64,000 nucleotides of DNA from Branchipolynoe longqiensis (GCA_030323885.1 CM059197.1:33931884-33995883), one strand, 5' to 3'; shown: positions 32,559 through 43,991, counted from the stretch's first letter. Numbers and translations are program-made. Notes: generated by a model from the letters alone, not told the origin.

Positions 32559-32865
32559 GAAAATTAGAAGCGAGTGGGGGTCAGTTGGTCAAGAGTCAGA
32601 GTCGGCGGGATGCAGAGAATGACCGTACATATACATCCCCATTCCTTGTTTTCTCTCATTTGATGAGTGGGGGGGGGGTGATGAAAAACATTAATCTTTT
32701 TAGATCAGGATATTGCACAGAATATAGCTAGGGTGAAGAGACAGCAACAAATAAATTAGACTAAGGAAAAGAACACCATGTCTAAGTAATTCCTCCCTGG
32801 GGTGAAATCACCCCTTTAGAGTTACCTCCCAGAGAAGAACCCTCGGCCAGTTTAACTGTTCCCAC

Positions 32866-33452
32866 CTGGGCCCGTCTGCAGGAGTCAGTGTTAGCGGGGT
32901 TTGGTGTTAAAGCCTGTTACCGTTTAGCTATCACCGATGTCGGGAACTGTGTCAAGTCATATGCAGGAGCGCGTAACACTTTCATTATAGCTAAAGTGAA
33001 TATATTTATTGATTTGGGAAATCCCTCTGCATCTGTACCCACAGCATAGGGTAAACAAACCGCCGCCGCCGCCAGTATGGAAAGCGACGTCGATGCGGCG
33101 GCGGCGGCGGCGGCGGCGGCGATTTGTTTACTTTACCTTCGTCGATTCGAAAATATAACTATTAATATCGCCGCCAATGCGGCGGTAGCCTTAATAACGC
33201 TTCGAATTTAGGGTTAAATTGATAAAATTTCACTTATTGCGTATGTAATTCTGTTAAATATGACAGCATTGAATAGATTTGGGCCTAATAAACTCGCTAA
33301 ACCTAATATCTTTTAGGGGTAAGGTAACACCGGTTAAGCCTTTGGTGTTAGGCCTAACACTGACTCGTGCATACCATTTTTCGCCGCTAAACCGGAATTC
33401 CCGCCAAACAGGGTTTTGCCTCGCTAACACTGACTCCTGCATACGGCCCCAG
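32866..33452. mobile_element. E5: TIR element with CTGGGGCCGTATGCAGGAGT-type ends
   Basis: Left CTGGGCCCGTCTGCAGGAGT(CAGTGTTAGCG), right complement with CTCCTGCATACGGCCCCAG. It carries a core shared with E9: TAAACAAACCGCCGCCGCCG, an AAAGCGACGTCGATG centre and GGCGATTTGTTTACTTTACC, then 'CGATTCGAAAATATAACTAT'. GGC runs are expanded (33098-33120). Confidence 0.85.
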
Positions 33453-33805
33453 AAGTGGACAGTCATGTTTAAGATAAAAAGGCTTTTGTTTCAAATAAAA
33501 CTGTTCTGTTTCAAATAGAACAGTTCTGTTTCAGATAAAGCAAAAATGTCTGCAAATGTAGAGAATATTTTGAATCATTGGATTATTTGAAACATCTGCC
33601 CTTTTTTTTCTTCACTTGGTGGGGGTAGATCTAGGGGTGAGGTGGGAGTGCGGTATTATTGTACAAAGAGGGGGAGAGCAGGATTATTATTTTATGAACG
33701 TGGCTAAATTAGTTTTCACTGTTGGGGTTCTGTATTTCAAGTTGTATAATGCGATGGAACCTCGGAGTTTTCGAAAGCAAAACATTTGCTTACAGTGTTT
33801 ATATA

Positions 33806-33824
33806 AATATATATATATATATAC

Positions 33825-33910
<86 letters not shown>

Positions 33911-33911
33911 T
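33806..33911. repeat. (TA)n microsatellite
   Basis: About 100 bp of nearly pure TA. The Tyr/Ile frames are artefacts. Confidence 0.97.
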
Positions 33912-34083
33912 AGATACCCCCACACCCACATGTACTAGATCCCCTACCCACCTTCTTCTGCCTTCCGGTAACTCCCCTGCTAACAGTCTTTGCTTTTGCA
34001 ATTTGTTCATAACTTCTAGGAAAGAAGATCAATGAGCGGAATCCCCTTACTTTCAGTACACCACTGAGCGACTATGGTCACAG

Positions 34084-35002
34084 GTTAGTCAGTCAGTCAG
34101 AGTCAGCCAGTCAAAGCCAGCCAGTCAGAGCCAGTCAGTCAGCCAGCCGGTCAGTCAGAGCCAGTCAGCCAGCCAGAGCCAGCCAGTCAGAGCCAGTCAG
34201 TCAGAACCAGCCAGTCAGTGTCAGCCAGTCTGAGCCAGTCAGTCAGAGCCAGCCAGTCAGTGTCAGCCAGTCTGAGCCAATCAGTCAGAGCCAGTCAGTC
34301 AGAGCCAGCCAATCAGATCCAGCCAATCAGAGACATCCAATCAGAGCCAGTCAGTCAGTCAGAGCCAGTCAGAGCCAGTCAGTCAGAGCCAGTCAGAGCC
34401 AGTCAATCAGAGCCAGCCAGCCAGAGCCAGCCAGTCAGAGTCAGTCAGCCAGCCAGTCAGTCAGTCAGTCAGCCAGCCAGTCAGTCAGCCAGCCAGTTAG
34501 TCCATCAGAGCCAGCCAGCCAGTCAGTCAGCCAACCAGTCAGTCCATCAGAGCCAGTCAGTCGGAGCCAACCAGTCAGAGCTAGCCAGTCAGAGCCAGCC
34601 AGTCAGAGGCAGTCAGTCAGCCAGCTAGCCAGTCAGAGCCAGCCAGTCAGTCAGAGCCAGTCAGTTAGTCAATCAGCCAGAGCAAGCCAGTCAGAGCCAC
34701 TCAGTCAGTCAGAGCCAGTCAGTCAGTCAGAGTCAGTCAGTCAGAGCCAGCCAGCCAGAGCCAGCCAGTCAGGGTCAGTCAGCCAGCCAGTCAGTCAGAG
34801 CCAGTCAGTCAGTCAGTGAGTCAGCCAGCCAGTCAGTCCATCAGAGCCAGCCAGCCAGTCAGTCAGCCAACCAGTCAGTCCATCAGAGCCAGTCAGTCGG
34901 AGTCAGCCAGTCAGAGCCAGCCAGTCAGAGCCAGCCAGTCAGAGCCAGCTAGCCAGAGCCAGCCAGTCAGGACCAGCCAGTCAGAACCAGCCAGTCAGAG
35001 GC
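34084..35002 (+). repeat. CAGTCAGCCAGAGC minisatellite
   Basis: Over 900 bp of interleaved CAGT, CAGC, CAGAGC and CAATCAG words. The Ser-Gln-Pro-rich frames (SQSVRASQSE) are periodic products of the repeat, with no flanking splice sites of note. Confidence 0.95.
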
Positions 35003-35223
35003 ATACACTTTTAACGACCCAAGGGATTTTAAACCTCCCACACCACATAGATAGTATGAGATCTGCTGGCCTTTGATGACGCTGTAAGTTATATACAACG
35101 ATGGAAATCCAAATTGGCAGAGGTGATGGTAGTGCGGAATCGAACCACTGATCTTCAGATTAGGAATCTCACCTAGAAAAAAGCCAGACACTCTAAGCAT
35201 TCCGCCAGAGAACACCACATAAA
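34998..35223 (-). mobile_element. SINE-D copy 3 (reverse)
   Basis: The reverse complement begins GGTGTTCTCTGGCGGAATGC with B box GTGGTTCGATTCCGC and ends 'CCCTTGGGTCGTTAAAAGTG'. It has the cleanest head of the three copies. Confidence 0.9.
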
Positions 35224-35669
35224 TAATTTAAAAATAAAACCCAGCCGTCTACAGAGGTTATGTATGGTGGGTCTGAGGTATTTCTCCCCTAACTCCCATC
35301 CTAACCCCCCCCCCCCCACACACACACATATAAAGAAGGTTTTGTGGATCCTATGCCGTATTTATTGTATAGAATAAATCCATCATCTACACTAATACTG
35401 CCCCTTCTTTTTGTTCGTGTTAGAGCATCGTCGTGGTGGGACCTTTTAGTGGCACAAACGCCAAGCCCGGTCTTATATATTTAAGATTAAACACAGACGC
35501 CCAATATTGAAAACAAAGATAGTTAACGGCGTTCAGAAAATTAATAATCGTGATCTCGCCCTCTTTTTGTAAGTAGTATAATCCGAGGGTTTATTCTCGC
35601 CATGAATATGGCCTATGCTGCCGACACGGCGTAAAGCAACCACCAATCAATCAATCAATCAATCAAATC
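35224..35669. other. Intronic stretch with (AATC)n
   Basis: Unique-looking sequence with a C run at 35305 and (CAAT)n at 35643-35666. Nothing coding recognised. Confidence 0.5.
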
Positions 35670-35950
35670 AATCCGATGGTTTTGAGTGTATCTGCCATAT
35701 TAAGAAAAAAACACCAAAATCTGACATATTAGGTTGATCGCCATAATTTATTAACTTTAATTTGGAGTATATAAAAAAAAGGACTAACTTTTGAGATATT
35801 TGAAGGGAAAGCATGCAAATTAATTTGGTATGCGCACCGAAATGCTGAACACTATAGGCCTGTATTACTTGGAGAAGTGACAGGTTCTATTGAATTGACT
35901 TAATATTCCAATAAATATTGTATAAGTGCGCGTAGAAATGTAGGATCAAA
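35670..35950 (-). mobile_element. TTAA-MITE, degenerate partial copy
   Basis: 'CAATCCGATGGTTTTGAGTG', 'ACTAACTTTTGAGATATTTG' and 'TAATTTGGTATGCGCACCGA' are in family order. The right terminus is lost. Confidence 0.65.
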
Positions 35951-36043
35951 ATTGTATATATACATGTAGACACCGCAGCAGAAGGGTTCTATCACGAGTA
36001 TGACCAGAATAATCGCCAAAATAATAAAATAATAATAATAATC

Positions 36044-36310
36044 TTGACAGTCTGCTCAGTGCCCAAGAAAAACGCAGCAATCTCTCATATGTCGTGTCTA
36101 CTTTACTTTTTAAAAAGAAAACAAACAAGCAAAAAACAACTAGATGACGCAAATATTCTTGAGATGAAATCGACAAATAATTGTCCTGAATTACATGTTG
36201 TGAAAAGAATAAACATGAAAGTAATTTGTGCAATTTGCCAAAAAGCGCATATTAACACAGAATTGCCAGTGGGAGCGACAGCCCCATATTGTTTTCTTCA
36301 CTGTAAATAA
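36044..36310 (+). pseudogene. Possible zinc-binding C-terminal fragment of a transposase
   Basis: An open frame ending ..PELHVVKRINMKVICAICQK, AHINTELPVGATAPYCFLHCK, stop. The CxxC...CxxxC spacing resembles the C-terminal cysteine region of piggyBac-type transposases, but pattern and length are weak. The upstream part is Lys/Asn-rich with no recognisable catalytic domain. It could equally be a chance frame. Confidence 0.25.
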
Positions 36311-36379
36311 CTATAATTTGTATAAACGAACATTTATCCTGTTATTGTTTAGCCACAGTACATTGTCAACCCTCTCGTA

Positions 36380-36600
36380 ACAAACTGTAAATATGTATGT
36401 GTGTGTATGCATGCATGCATGCTTTTATGTATGTATGTATCATGCATGCATGTATAAATGTATGCATGCATATATAACAATTATCAAGATATATATATAT
36501 ATATATTTATATGTTGTCTCCCTTCATTAACTAAACTGTAAATGTGTGTATATATATATATATATGTTTGTGTGTATATATGCAAATATATATATGCAAG
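36380..36600. repeat. ATGC/TATG microsatellite
   Basis: Imperfect (GCAT)n, (GTAT)n and (TA)n. Confidence 0.9.
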
Positions 36601-36611
36601 TATATATGAGT

Positions 36612-37035
36612 ATGCAGGTATTGCAATACCTCAGGGAGTTTGATGCCCCTGCCCTGCAGAGTTGTAAACCACTGCCTTGTGGTACAGGTTCTTGACAGAA
36701 CCGAAGGCTAAGGGAGCAAACCCTGAACAGAAAACCATGTCACTGTGGCAGCATCAGTGGTTGATGTATGGAACTCCCAACATCTCCCGACCAGCCACTG
36801 CAGGGACAAATAGTTTTGCGCCTGTCTGGACATGTTCTTGCCGGTGTGAAACCTCTATTTGCTCCATGAGACAGTGCAGCTGGTAACTTGCAAAAGCCAG
36901 CAGCACTTCAACACTTTTGCAGGCAGCTTTCATGAAATGTGACCGACTCATGGACATCACTCTCTCAGCAGAGAGCTAAATGGAGAGCAGCAGTCAAGTA
37001 ATGAAAGCAGTCTTTGTCGCATCGCGACTGACAGC

Positions 37036-37067
<32 letters not shown>

Positions 37068-37068
37068 A
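36612..37068 (+). repeat. REP-1 copy 3 (uninterrupted)
   Basis: From 'CAGGTATTGCAATACCTCAG' to the (GAT)n tail after 'GCGACTGACAGCATGATGAT'. Contains the empty site of E3 (GGC-TAA-GGG, 36709-36711). Confidence 0.92.
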
Positions 37069-37517
37069 TATGCAAACCATGTGTTGTATGCATATATATG
37101 TATATATTTCTTAATGTATATATGGCAATATGAGTATGGCATATTGATCTAGGGCTGTCATTTGCTGACAACATCCCCACTTACACTACAGTTATGAGAA
37201 GACAGGGGTATGACGTGCAAAACCATACAGATGTGCTTAGTCAGTCAAAATCCAGGCACATCCGCTATCGGACATGCTCCTTTATTAACTGCAGTCACGC
37301 ACGGCCATCTGACCCCAAGCACCAAGGCAATACTTCTTTGTGACTGTCACTTGTCAGGCATTCTTTGTCAGCATATATGAGCTTCCATGCATTGCCTCAA
37401 TTTGAAACAATACAGCCCAGCCCGTGTGAGTCATTGCCAAGTAATAACTGCTGAGTATGACCGTCTGTACACGCATGCACGTATATGTCCGTGAGTGGAG
37501 GGTTTTCATCCGGTCGC

Positions 37518-37851
37518 TATAGAGGGAGTGCACGTGCCATCATTACTTAGCAGTCAGTGGTCAGCGGGCTGCCATCTTGGATTATGAGCACCCTCCCTTG
37601 CCATGTTGTGAATAAATGCAGATGCAGTAAAACAGAGTTTTCTTGTGTTATGGGAGGTTGTGGGAGGTTTACATCCAATGTGTTTACTTACAGCACTTTA
37701 GCAACAGCTTCTGAGGCCAAACTGCTGAAAACAGTGAAAAATAAACCAACAAATCAGTAAATAAGCACAGTGTAGGCAGTTGCAAGCCTTCTGTATGTCA
37801 TCCAATATGGCCACCGAAAGTTGTCTTGTGATGTCATTACACCCCCTCTAT
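37518..37851 (+). mobile_element. TATAGAGGG MITE, copy 1
   Basis: Left TATAGAGGGAGTGCACGTGC, right complement of TAGAGGGGGTGTAATGACAT. Inside is a frame with 'HVVNKCRCSKTEFSCVMGGC'. An inverted relative lies at 63274-63601. Confidence 0.8.
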
Positions 37852-37970
37852 TGCGGCAATATGTCATCTCTCGTTATCTGTCCACCTATATTCCGTTAGA
37901 TGAGTAGGGAGAACATCATCCAGTCTTCCCTTTTATTTTTCCTGTCTAGCATCCATGCCCCAAAAAACGG

Positions 37971-38300
37971 ACGGGATGGCCGAATGAGTTAGAGCGTCCG
38001 TCTCCCGTGTTGGCAGACCATGGGATCGTGGGTTCGAACCCTGGTCGAGTCAAACCAATGACTTAAAATTTGATACTTGTCTCTTCCTGGCCAGGCGCTT
38101 GGCATTATTAGGATATGGCAATGACTGGTTGGCTCAGTGTCAGGATAATGTGACTGAGTGGGATGTCAGGTCATGGTGCCGGCAGCCTGGTCTCCCAGTG
38201 GGACAGCGCTAGAAAGTTGCCATTTGTGTGCACTGTCACAAGTCGGTACCGGTCCTGATATGTCCTTAGATGTTGCTATGGCAAAGGTAAACAACAAAGA
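37971..38300 (+). mobile_element. SINE-A copy, near full length
   Basis: 'GACGGGATGGCCGAATGAGT', B box GTGGGTTCGAACCC, core, tail 'CTTAGATGTTGCTATGGCAA'. Confidence 0.93.
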
Positions 38301-38407
38301 GACATTGTTTGTAGGTGTGCAGAAATAGTGAAAGACAACCATCTGCTGTTGCTGCTGTGGACAAGTCCTTCCAGTTCAGGCACTGTTTGCTCTTCCAACT
38401 GTTCCAT

Positions 38408-38915
38408 ATTGTCGTGGGGGTGATGAAAATGGGAAATACTGCGCCTAGAGCGGGACTCGAACCCACATCTCTTTGCATTCCGGGCCAGTGTGCTAACCAT
38501 TACACCATCTAGGCTCCCTGATATCAATACACTCCCCACGCCTACCTGTCTATGTGGTTACTTGCCTGAGAGGTCAGTGCAGACCACTACACTCGTCCCC
38601 CTGGAATTGTAAGTCTTGTAATGCTTACAATTACATACATACAGGCAATGCACTAACACATACATACACAGGGTAGGTTCAACAACCATACAGCGTGTAG
38701 CTTGTACAGGATCCTGGTCACGGCACCAGTGTCATGGGGGTGATGAAAATGGGAAATACTGTGCCTAGAGCGGGACTCAAACCCACATCTCTTTGCATTC
38801 CGGGCCAGTGTGCTAACCATTACACCACCTAGGCTCCCTGATATCAATACACTCCCCACGCCTACCTGTCTATGTGGTTACTTGCCTGAGAGGTCAGTGC
38901 AGACCACTACACTAT
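38408..38915 (-). mobile_element. SINE-B head-to-tail dimer, locus 2
   Basis: Same architecture as 16069-16576: heads at about 38445-38520 and 38765-38840 and the shared intervening body. Confidence 0.9.
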
Positions 38916-39039
38916 ATTAACAAAGTCTAGGGCAACACTCGCAATTGTGTACTAAGTTTGTGTTCAATTGCTGGTGATAAATGTTCAATAAGACATCGAA
39001 TGACTAACTCAAAAGCGTCATATTTATTTGAATTTTTTT

Positions 39040-39390
39040 TCAAAGTTGCCTAGTCCAATAATCACTTTTCTCAAAGCAATGAACTTATCTAGATTTGAAC
39101 CTACATTTCCAACTTAGATACTGATGTACTTATTAAGTATTTATTACTGCATAGGAGGTCATGCTAAGTCAATTTAATAGAACCTGTTACTGTCTAAGCC
39201 TCTGTGGTTCGAGTTTTGACAAGCATGCCAACATTAATTTAGCATGTTTACACTTCAAGTATTTCTGGAGGTAAATCATTTAACATCAATGTTACTTCAA
39301 ACTAAAGTGAGATAGATTATAACGATTAACCTAATATATTTATCGCAGAAAATGACAAAAATTCAAAATCATTGGAGCATGCAACTTTAA
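39040..39390 (+). mobile_element. TTAA-MITE copy, diverged left end
   Basis: 'AAAGTTGCCTAGTCCAATAA' at the left, 'CATTGGAGCATGCAACTTTAA' region at the right (TTAA 39387-39390). Confidence 0.8.
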
Positions 39391-39870
39391 GGCTGTCTTT
39401 GTTATACACATAAGTAAGGTCTATGGGGATATAGCTAGGTTTAAAAAAGAATTTAACAGCATTATTATGTTGTAATTAAATATTCATAATTGATATTTTA
39501 GTCTGGCAGCCATGAGGGTGGACCTTGTCTGATACAGTTTTTGTTCTCTGCTGGTTATTCATCTCTGGCACCCCCATATTGACATCCAGATGGATGTGGA
39601 GTTCTCACCCTAGAGCCATTTTGATTTGTTAAAAACCCCAGAAAATAGAATATGGCCACCATCATGATTTGGGCATTTGTTGAAAATCTTATACCTCCTG
39701 AAGTAATAGACATAGAGACTTTGTGTTGGTGTCAAATAAATAATTTTAAACTCCTTATTTGTTTGTATAATAATTTTATATATATGTACAAATTCAATAT
39801 GGCTGCTAAAATATGTGAAATATGTATTTTTGCTAGTTTTTGCTTTCAATATCTCCTATCATTCATCGAC
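39391..39870. other. Intronic stretch, nothing recognised
   Basis: Contains 'ATATGGCCACCATCATGATT' and 'TTCAATATGGCTGCTAAAAT', ATGGCC/GGCTGC words seen in many invertebrate repeats. No gene signal. Confidence 0.5.
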
Positions 39871-39871
39871 C

Positions 39872-40212
39872 AGACGGGATGGCCGAATGAGTTAGAGCGT
39901 CCGTCTCCCGTGTTGGTAGACCATGGGTCATAGGTTCGAATCCTGGTCGAGTCAAACCAATGACTTTAACATTGATACGTGTCGCTTCCTAGCCAGGCGC
40001 TAGGCATTATTAGGATAGGGCAAGGACTGGTTTGGCTCAGTGTCAGGATAATGTGACTGAATGGGATATGAGGTCATGTTGCTGGTGGCCTGGTCTCCCA
40101 GTGGGGCAGCACGATAAAGTCGCCATGAGTGTGCACTGTCACAAGTCGGTACCCGTCCTGATATGACCTTAGATGTTGCTAGCACGTACAACAACAAACA
40201 AACAAACAAACT
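39872..40212 (+). mobile_element. SINE-A copy, near full length
   Basis: Complete head, core and tail ending in (CAAA)n. Confidence 0.93.
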
Positions 40213-40902
40213 TATCATTCATATTTCACAGACAGCTAATTGAAAAACAAAAACAGGAAAAAATACATGTTTCATATATTTTGGCACCCGTATTGGACTT
40301 TTACATCTATACAAACATATCTAAGTAAATAAACAGTTTTAAATGATTCATTTGACATCAACATGAAGTCTATAGCACTATTACTTCAAGAGATATAACA
40401 TTTTCAACAAATACCCTGGATTTTCTGGTTTACAATTTCTTATTTTTAAATCAAAATTGCTCAATGGTGATAGTTCCACACCCATCGGAATGTTTGTATG
40501 GGGGTTCCAGATATAAATTATCAGCAGAGAAAAAAACTGTACCGGACAAAACAAGGTTAGGCAATATACACCTTTGGCTGCGAGACTATAGTCCATCCTC
40601 ATTAATCCAAATGCACCCACTGTAAGATTGGTGAGATTGTTGGATAAACAATTTTTAAATCAGAGGGGTAATTATTGAATGGCAGAACTCTGTTGCGCAG
40701 AGGTTTTGGTCAGAAAATAAGGCTTCCATAATAAGCGACGTTAGACTAACGCAAACTGACTGTGCGTGTACTTACCAGTAAGTAAATTAGATGTATGATG
40801 GAGGTTGTTTGTCCATCCCTGACTTTGCCTGTCCTAGATAATGAATGTCGGCATGCGACCTGTTGGCTCCAATTAGTGAATGCAATAACGGCATGAGCTG
40901 AC
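40213..40902. other. Intronic stretch, nothing recognised
   Basis: AT-rich, no repeat or exon-like signal that I can support. Confidence 0.5.
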
Positions 40903-41510
40903 CTAATGGTGCAGTCAGACTACGACATAATGGACAACGAGTGTCCAACGAGTTGGATTTTCTAAAAACCCGATAACATATGCAAATTCGGGGCCAAGTT
41001 GGATGACACCGCGGCGAGGTCGACGTGGGTGAAACGACGGTCTTACGTCATCGGAACGAGAGAGGACGTAGGAGATGTGTGGATTGTTGGTGTGTGGTTG
41101 GTTGGTTGGTTGGTTGTTTGGTTGTCAGTTGGTTGGTTGGTTGGTTGTTTGGTTGTTGGTTGGTTGGTTGTGTGTCTGTGTGGGTGTCTGTGTGGGTGTC
41201 TGTCTGTCTATGTCTGTGTCTTTGTCTCTCCGTCTGTCTGTCTGTCCATCCATCTGTCCGTCCATCCCTCTGTGTGTGTATGTGTATGTGTGTATGTGTC
41301 TGTCTGTGTGTGTGTATGTGTCTCTGTGTATGTGTCTGTGTGGATGTATGTGTGTGTCTGTGTGGGTGTCTGTTTGTGTATATGTGTGTGTATGTGTCTG
41401 TGTGGATGTGTCTGTGTGTGTGTCTGTGGGAGTGTGTCTGTGTGTCTGTGTGTGTCTGTCTGTCTGTGTGGGTGTCTGTGTGTGTATGTGGCTGTGTGTG
41501 TCTACAAAAA
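40903..41510 (+). mobile_element. E11: probable one-armed relative of E1/E6
   Basis: TAA followed by TGGTGCAGTCAGACTACGAC (40906) resembles the ends of the E elements. A CGACG-rich segment is followed by a TTGG/TGTGTCTG arm (41083-41500) like the left arms of E1 and E6. No complementary arm or right end is visible. Confidence 0.4.
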
Positions 41511-42009
41511 TACAAGATATGGCGGACACATTCAGCACATACAAATACATAATATATATCTGGCTGGGCCACAACCAATTTACACAATTAAACGTACAAA
41601 AACCGATGCGCCAAATCCCTCCTTGCGGCGAATCGAACCCGCTCCCCACTTAGGTTCACCGACAATACGACAGAATGTACCACCATGCTGCACCTACATC
41701 TGCATATACTTTGTGTAAGCGATAGGAGGCAATAGTCAATTGAACATAAGGGCGATATCAGTTTATTCCACTTGCACAAGCATAATGAAGGCATGATAAC
41801 AGGAAACAGCCTTAAGTCTGAATGTTGAAGATGTACAACAGTATTGACAACTTGTATACTAACTTGCATAACTCATATCGAATAGCAACTATCGATAATC
41901 AATCAAATAGACACATAGTCAACATGGTAATGATATCTGGCTGGGCAACTGCCCTACCGAAAAAAAACGGAAAAAAAAACGGTTCTTGCGTCGGGTGCGT
42001 CTGGAGACC

Positions 42010-42120
42010 GAGTGAATGCACCTTGGTCGGCAGCGGGCCGTCTGCGAATACAGCGCCGAAAGCATCCCTGGTATCGAACCCAGGAACCACTGGTGTCAAC
42101 ACTGGGAAAGTAGTATAGCC
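42010..42120 (-). mobile_element. tRNA-like segment (SINE candidate)
   Basis: The minus strand carries GTTCCTGGGTTCGATACCAG, a good B box. A shared word CTGGCTGGGC..TGCCCTACCGA occurs at 41937 and 45069, and CTGGCTGGGC alone at 41561. Full structure not resolved. Confidence 0.35.
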
Positions 42121-42257
42121 GGAGTCCTTCTCGCCTTATTGCCGCATACAGTCTGTATACGAGTTATATACACGGTATATATATTGGATTTTCTTTTTAA
42201 TACTGGGATTTTGATTCGATTGTATGCTTACTCACATCACATATTATTACAACCCAT

Positions 42258-42521
42258 CTCCTCTGCACTCACAGTGACTTAATAGTGCTGCCACACTGGG
42301 GGACCGGGCTGTTAGCACCGTGATCCAATTTCCCACACAGTCACATTATGCTGATACTGAGCTAACCAGTCCTTGCTATATCCTAGTAATGCTGATCGCC
42401 AGGCTAGGTAGCGATAAGTATCAATTTTGTAAGTCATTGGTTTGACTCGACTGGGATTTGAACTCCTGACCTTCTGCATGGGAAGCCTGCACTTTAACGA
42501 TTTGGCCACGCATCTGGTCCT
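42258..42521 (-). mobile_element. SINE-A copy, tail missing
   Basis: Inverted core and head (AACTCCTGACCTTCTGCATG); the 3' tail is absent. Confidence 0.88.
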
Positions 42522-42595
42522 ATAGTGCGGTCTCTTCTTTTAAAATGCCTTCAACAACATAATTAAACATGGATGTTCATTTTCTCTTTTTGAAG

Positions 42596-42718
42596 GGGGT
42601 GGGACATAGCTTAGGCGGTAGAGTGTCTACCTGTGAAGCTGGCGGTCATCCGCTCGATCCTTCTCAGTGAACACATTTGTAGTTTGAGCTATTTTCCATT
42701 CCAACCAGTTGTAAAATA
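42596..42718 (+). mobile_element. SINE-C 5' half
   Basis: 'GACATAGCTTAGGCGGTAGA' head through 'TTTTCCATTCCAACCAGTTG'. The 3' half lies at 43217-43482, separated by about 500 bp of other sequence. Confidence 0.85.
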
Positions 42719-43216
42719 TTCCGATAATGATGCATTGGTGGGGGAATGCAAATGTTCTATTTGTGAAACAGGTATATAGGGCCAGGTGCATAGATGTGTT
42801 TATGTAGTTGCTGGTGGTACTTGATTGATTGGTAAATAGACATTGTGGTGCTAATAAGATAGCGTGTAAGGGGCACTCAGAGCCCTACCCACTACCCCCT
42901 GCCCCCCTCTGCTAGTCATGGATCACCACACACTCAGCTCAGGGCAGGTGGTGGCCAAGGGAGCCACGCCCTTGGTGATGGTGGGCAGATCATTGTAAAC
43001 CATGGGGACCGGAAATGCTTGTTTCTCATTGGTGGAGATAGAAATGTTTGTTTCTCATTGGGAGAATGGGGTGAGGTGATACACTATACTGGATCCATGT
43101 TCCATATAAATAATAAACCCGAGGGCTTGTCTCTCTCTCTTCTTTCACTCTTTATACTCTTCCTTTCTCTTTTTGCCTGTATTGATTTCACTATAGCCTG
43201 ACTACACAATCACAGA
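42719..43216. other. Sequence between two SINE-C halves
   Basis: No family recognised. It includes a duplicated word 'GAAATG.TTGTTTCTCATTG' and a CT-rich tract. It could be an insertion that split the SINE. Confidence 0.5.
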
Positions 43217-43482
43217 TTCGAGCCGTGGACTTTACACAGTGGTCCACAACTTGTTCACCAAAGGATGGGGTATGTGCTGTCCTGTTTGTGGGAAAGCACA
43301 TATAAAAGACCCCTTTGCTGCTTATCGGAAAGAGTAGCCTATGTGGCGGCAGCCGGTTTCCTCCAAAGAAATATGTTAGAATGACCATAGTTTTGACATA
43401 TAATAGTCATAGCAATAGCTAGTAATAACCGATGCTGCGATAACCAAATCTATAGGTGTCATTAAGTAACACAAGCTTTACT
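43217..43482 (+). mobile_element. SINE-C 3' half
   Basis: 'CAGTGGTCCACAACTTGTTC', 'GCACATATAAAAGACCCCTT', end 'TAACACAAGCTTTACTTT'. It ends 27 bp before the last XRRA1 exon and overlaps that exon's pyrimidine-rich acceptor region. Confidence 0.88.
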
Positions 43483-43508
43483 TTATTTTACTTTCTCTTT
43501 TTGAACAG

Positions 43509-43679
43509 CACCCGCAGCCGGTTAGAAAATCGCGGAAGACAAAGGAGGCGGAAATGATAGAGATTCTGACGATGCTGAGGGAACGAAGCACTATGGTGGA
43601 GTCAGGTCTCAACGACGCGCTCAAGAACGTCGACAAGGATAAGCGCAACTACCGGGATGCCCGGCGCCTGCTCACCGAG
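43509..43679 (+). CDS. XRRA1: XRRA1-like exon (C-terminal helical region)
   Basis: Encodes HPQPVRKSRKTKEAEMIEIL, TMLRERSTMVESGLNDALKN and VDKDKRNYRDARRLLTE. It corresponds to the KKTRAQLLDDIFIRL and (K)QYLEAKRLLKEF segments I recall at the C-terminus of human XRRA1. Acceptor CTTTTTGAACAG, phase 0, matching the 19428 donor 24 kb upstream; donor GAG|GTAAGG, phase 0. A further exon, beginning near the FQ..YR position in vertebrates, is expected downstream. Confidence 0.9.
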
Positions 43680-43687
43680 GTAAGGTT

Positions 43688-43735
43688 TTGTGTGTGTGTG
43701 TGTCTGTGTCTGTGTGTCTGTGTCTGTGTGTGGGG
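43688..43735. repeat. (TG)n microsatellite
   Basis: TGTGTGTCTGTG repeat beginning 9 bp after the exon's donor. Confidence 0.95.
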
Positions 43736-43808
43736 GTGAGAGGAGGTGAGAAGTCAGAGCAGGTAGGGGAGGGGTTACTCCTTACTACTCAGTGTGTATA
43801 TATACATA

Positions 43809-43991
43809 CAGTACAACCTCTCTAACCGACCACCTCCACAGATCGACCACTCCCTTATATCGATCGCTTTATTTGCGTCCCAAACGATCACTCAGATAAT
43901 ACCATGGTAACGATATAAAAAAAACCTCCCTAAACCTCCCACCTCCCTAAAAGTGGGTCCCATGGTCGGTCGATTTAGAGAGGTTTTACTG
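43809..43991. mobile_element. Tc1/mariner-like MITE M2 (183 bp)
   Basis: TA + CAGTACAACCTCTCTAACCG at the left, TTTAGAGAGGTTTTACTG + TA at the right. A left-end fragment of the same type lies at 44929-44965 (CAGTGAAGCCTCTCTAAATC). Confidence 0.85.

Noticed and set aside
34218..35076. Ser-Gln-rich repeat protein
   Set aside because: Periodic product of the CAGTCAGCC minisatellite, with no start context, splice sites or non-repeat domain.
37990..38060. Class II (Leu/Ser) tRNA gene
   Set aside because: A and B boxes are those of a SINE-A head; all copies share the SINE core and tail and no proper cloverleaf is kept.
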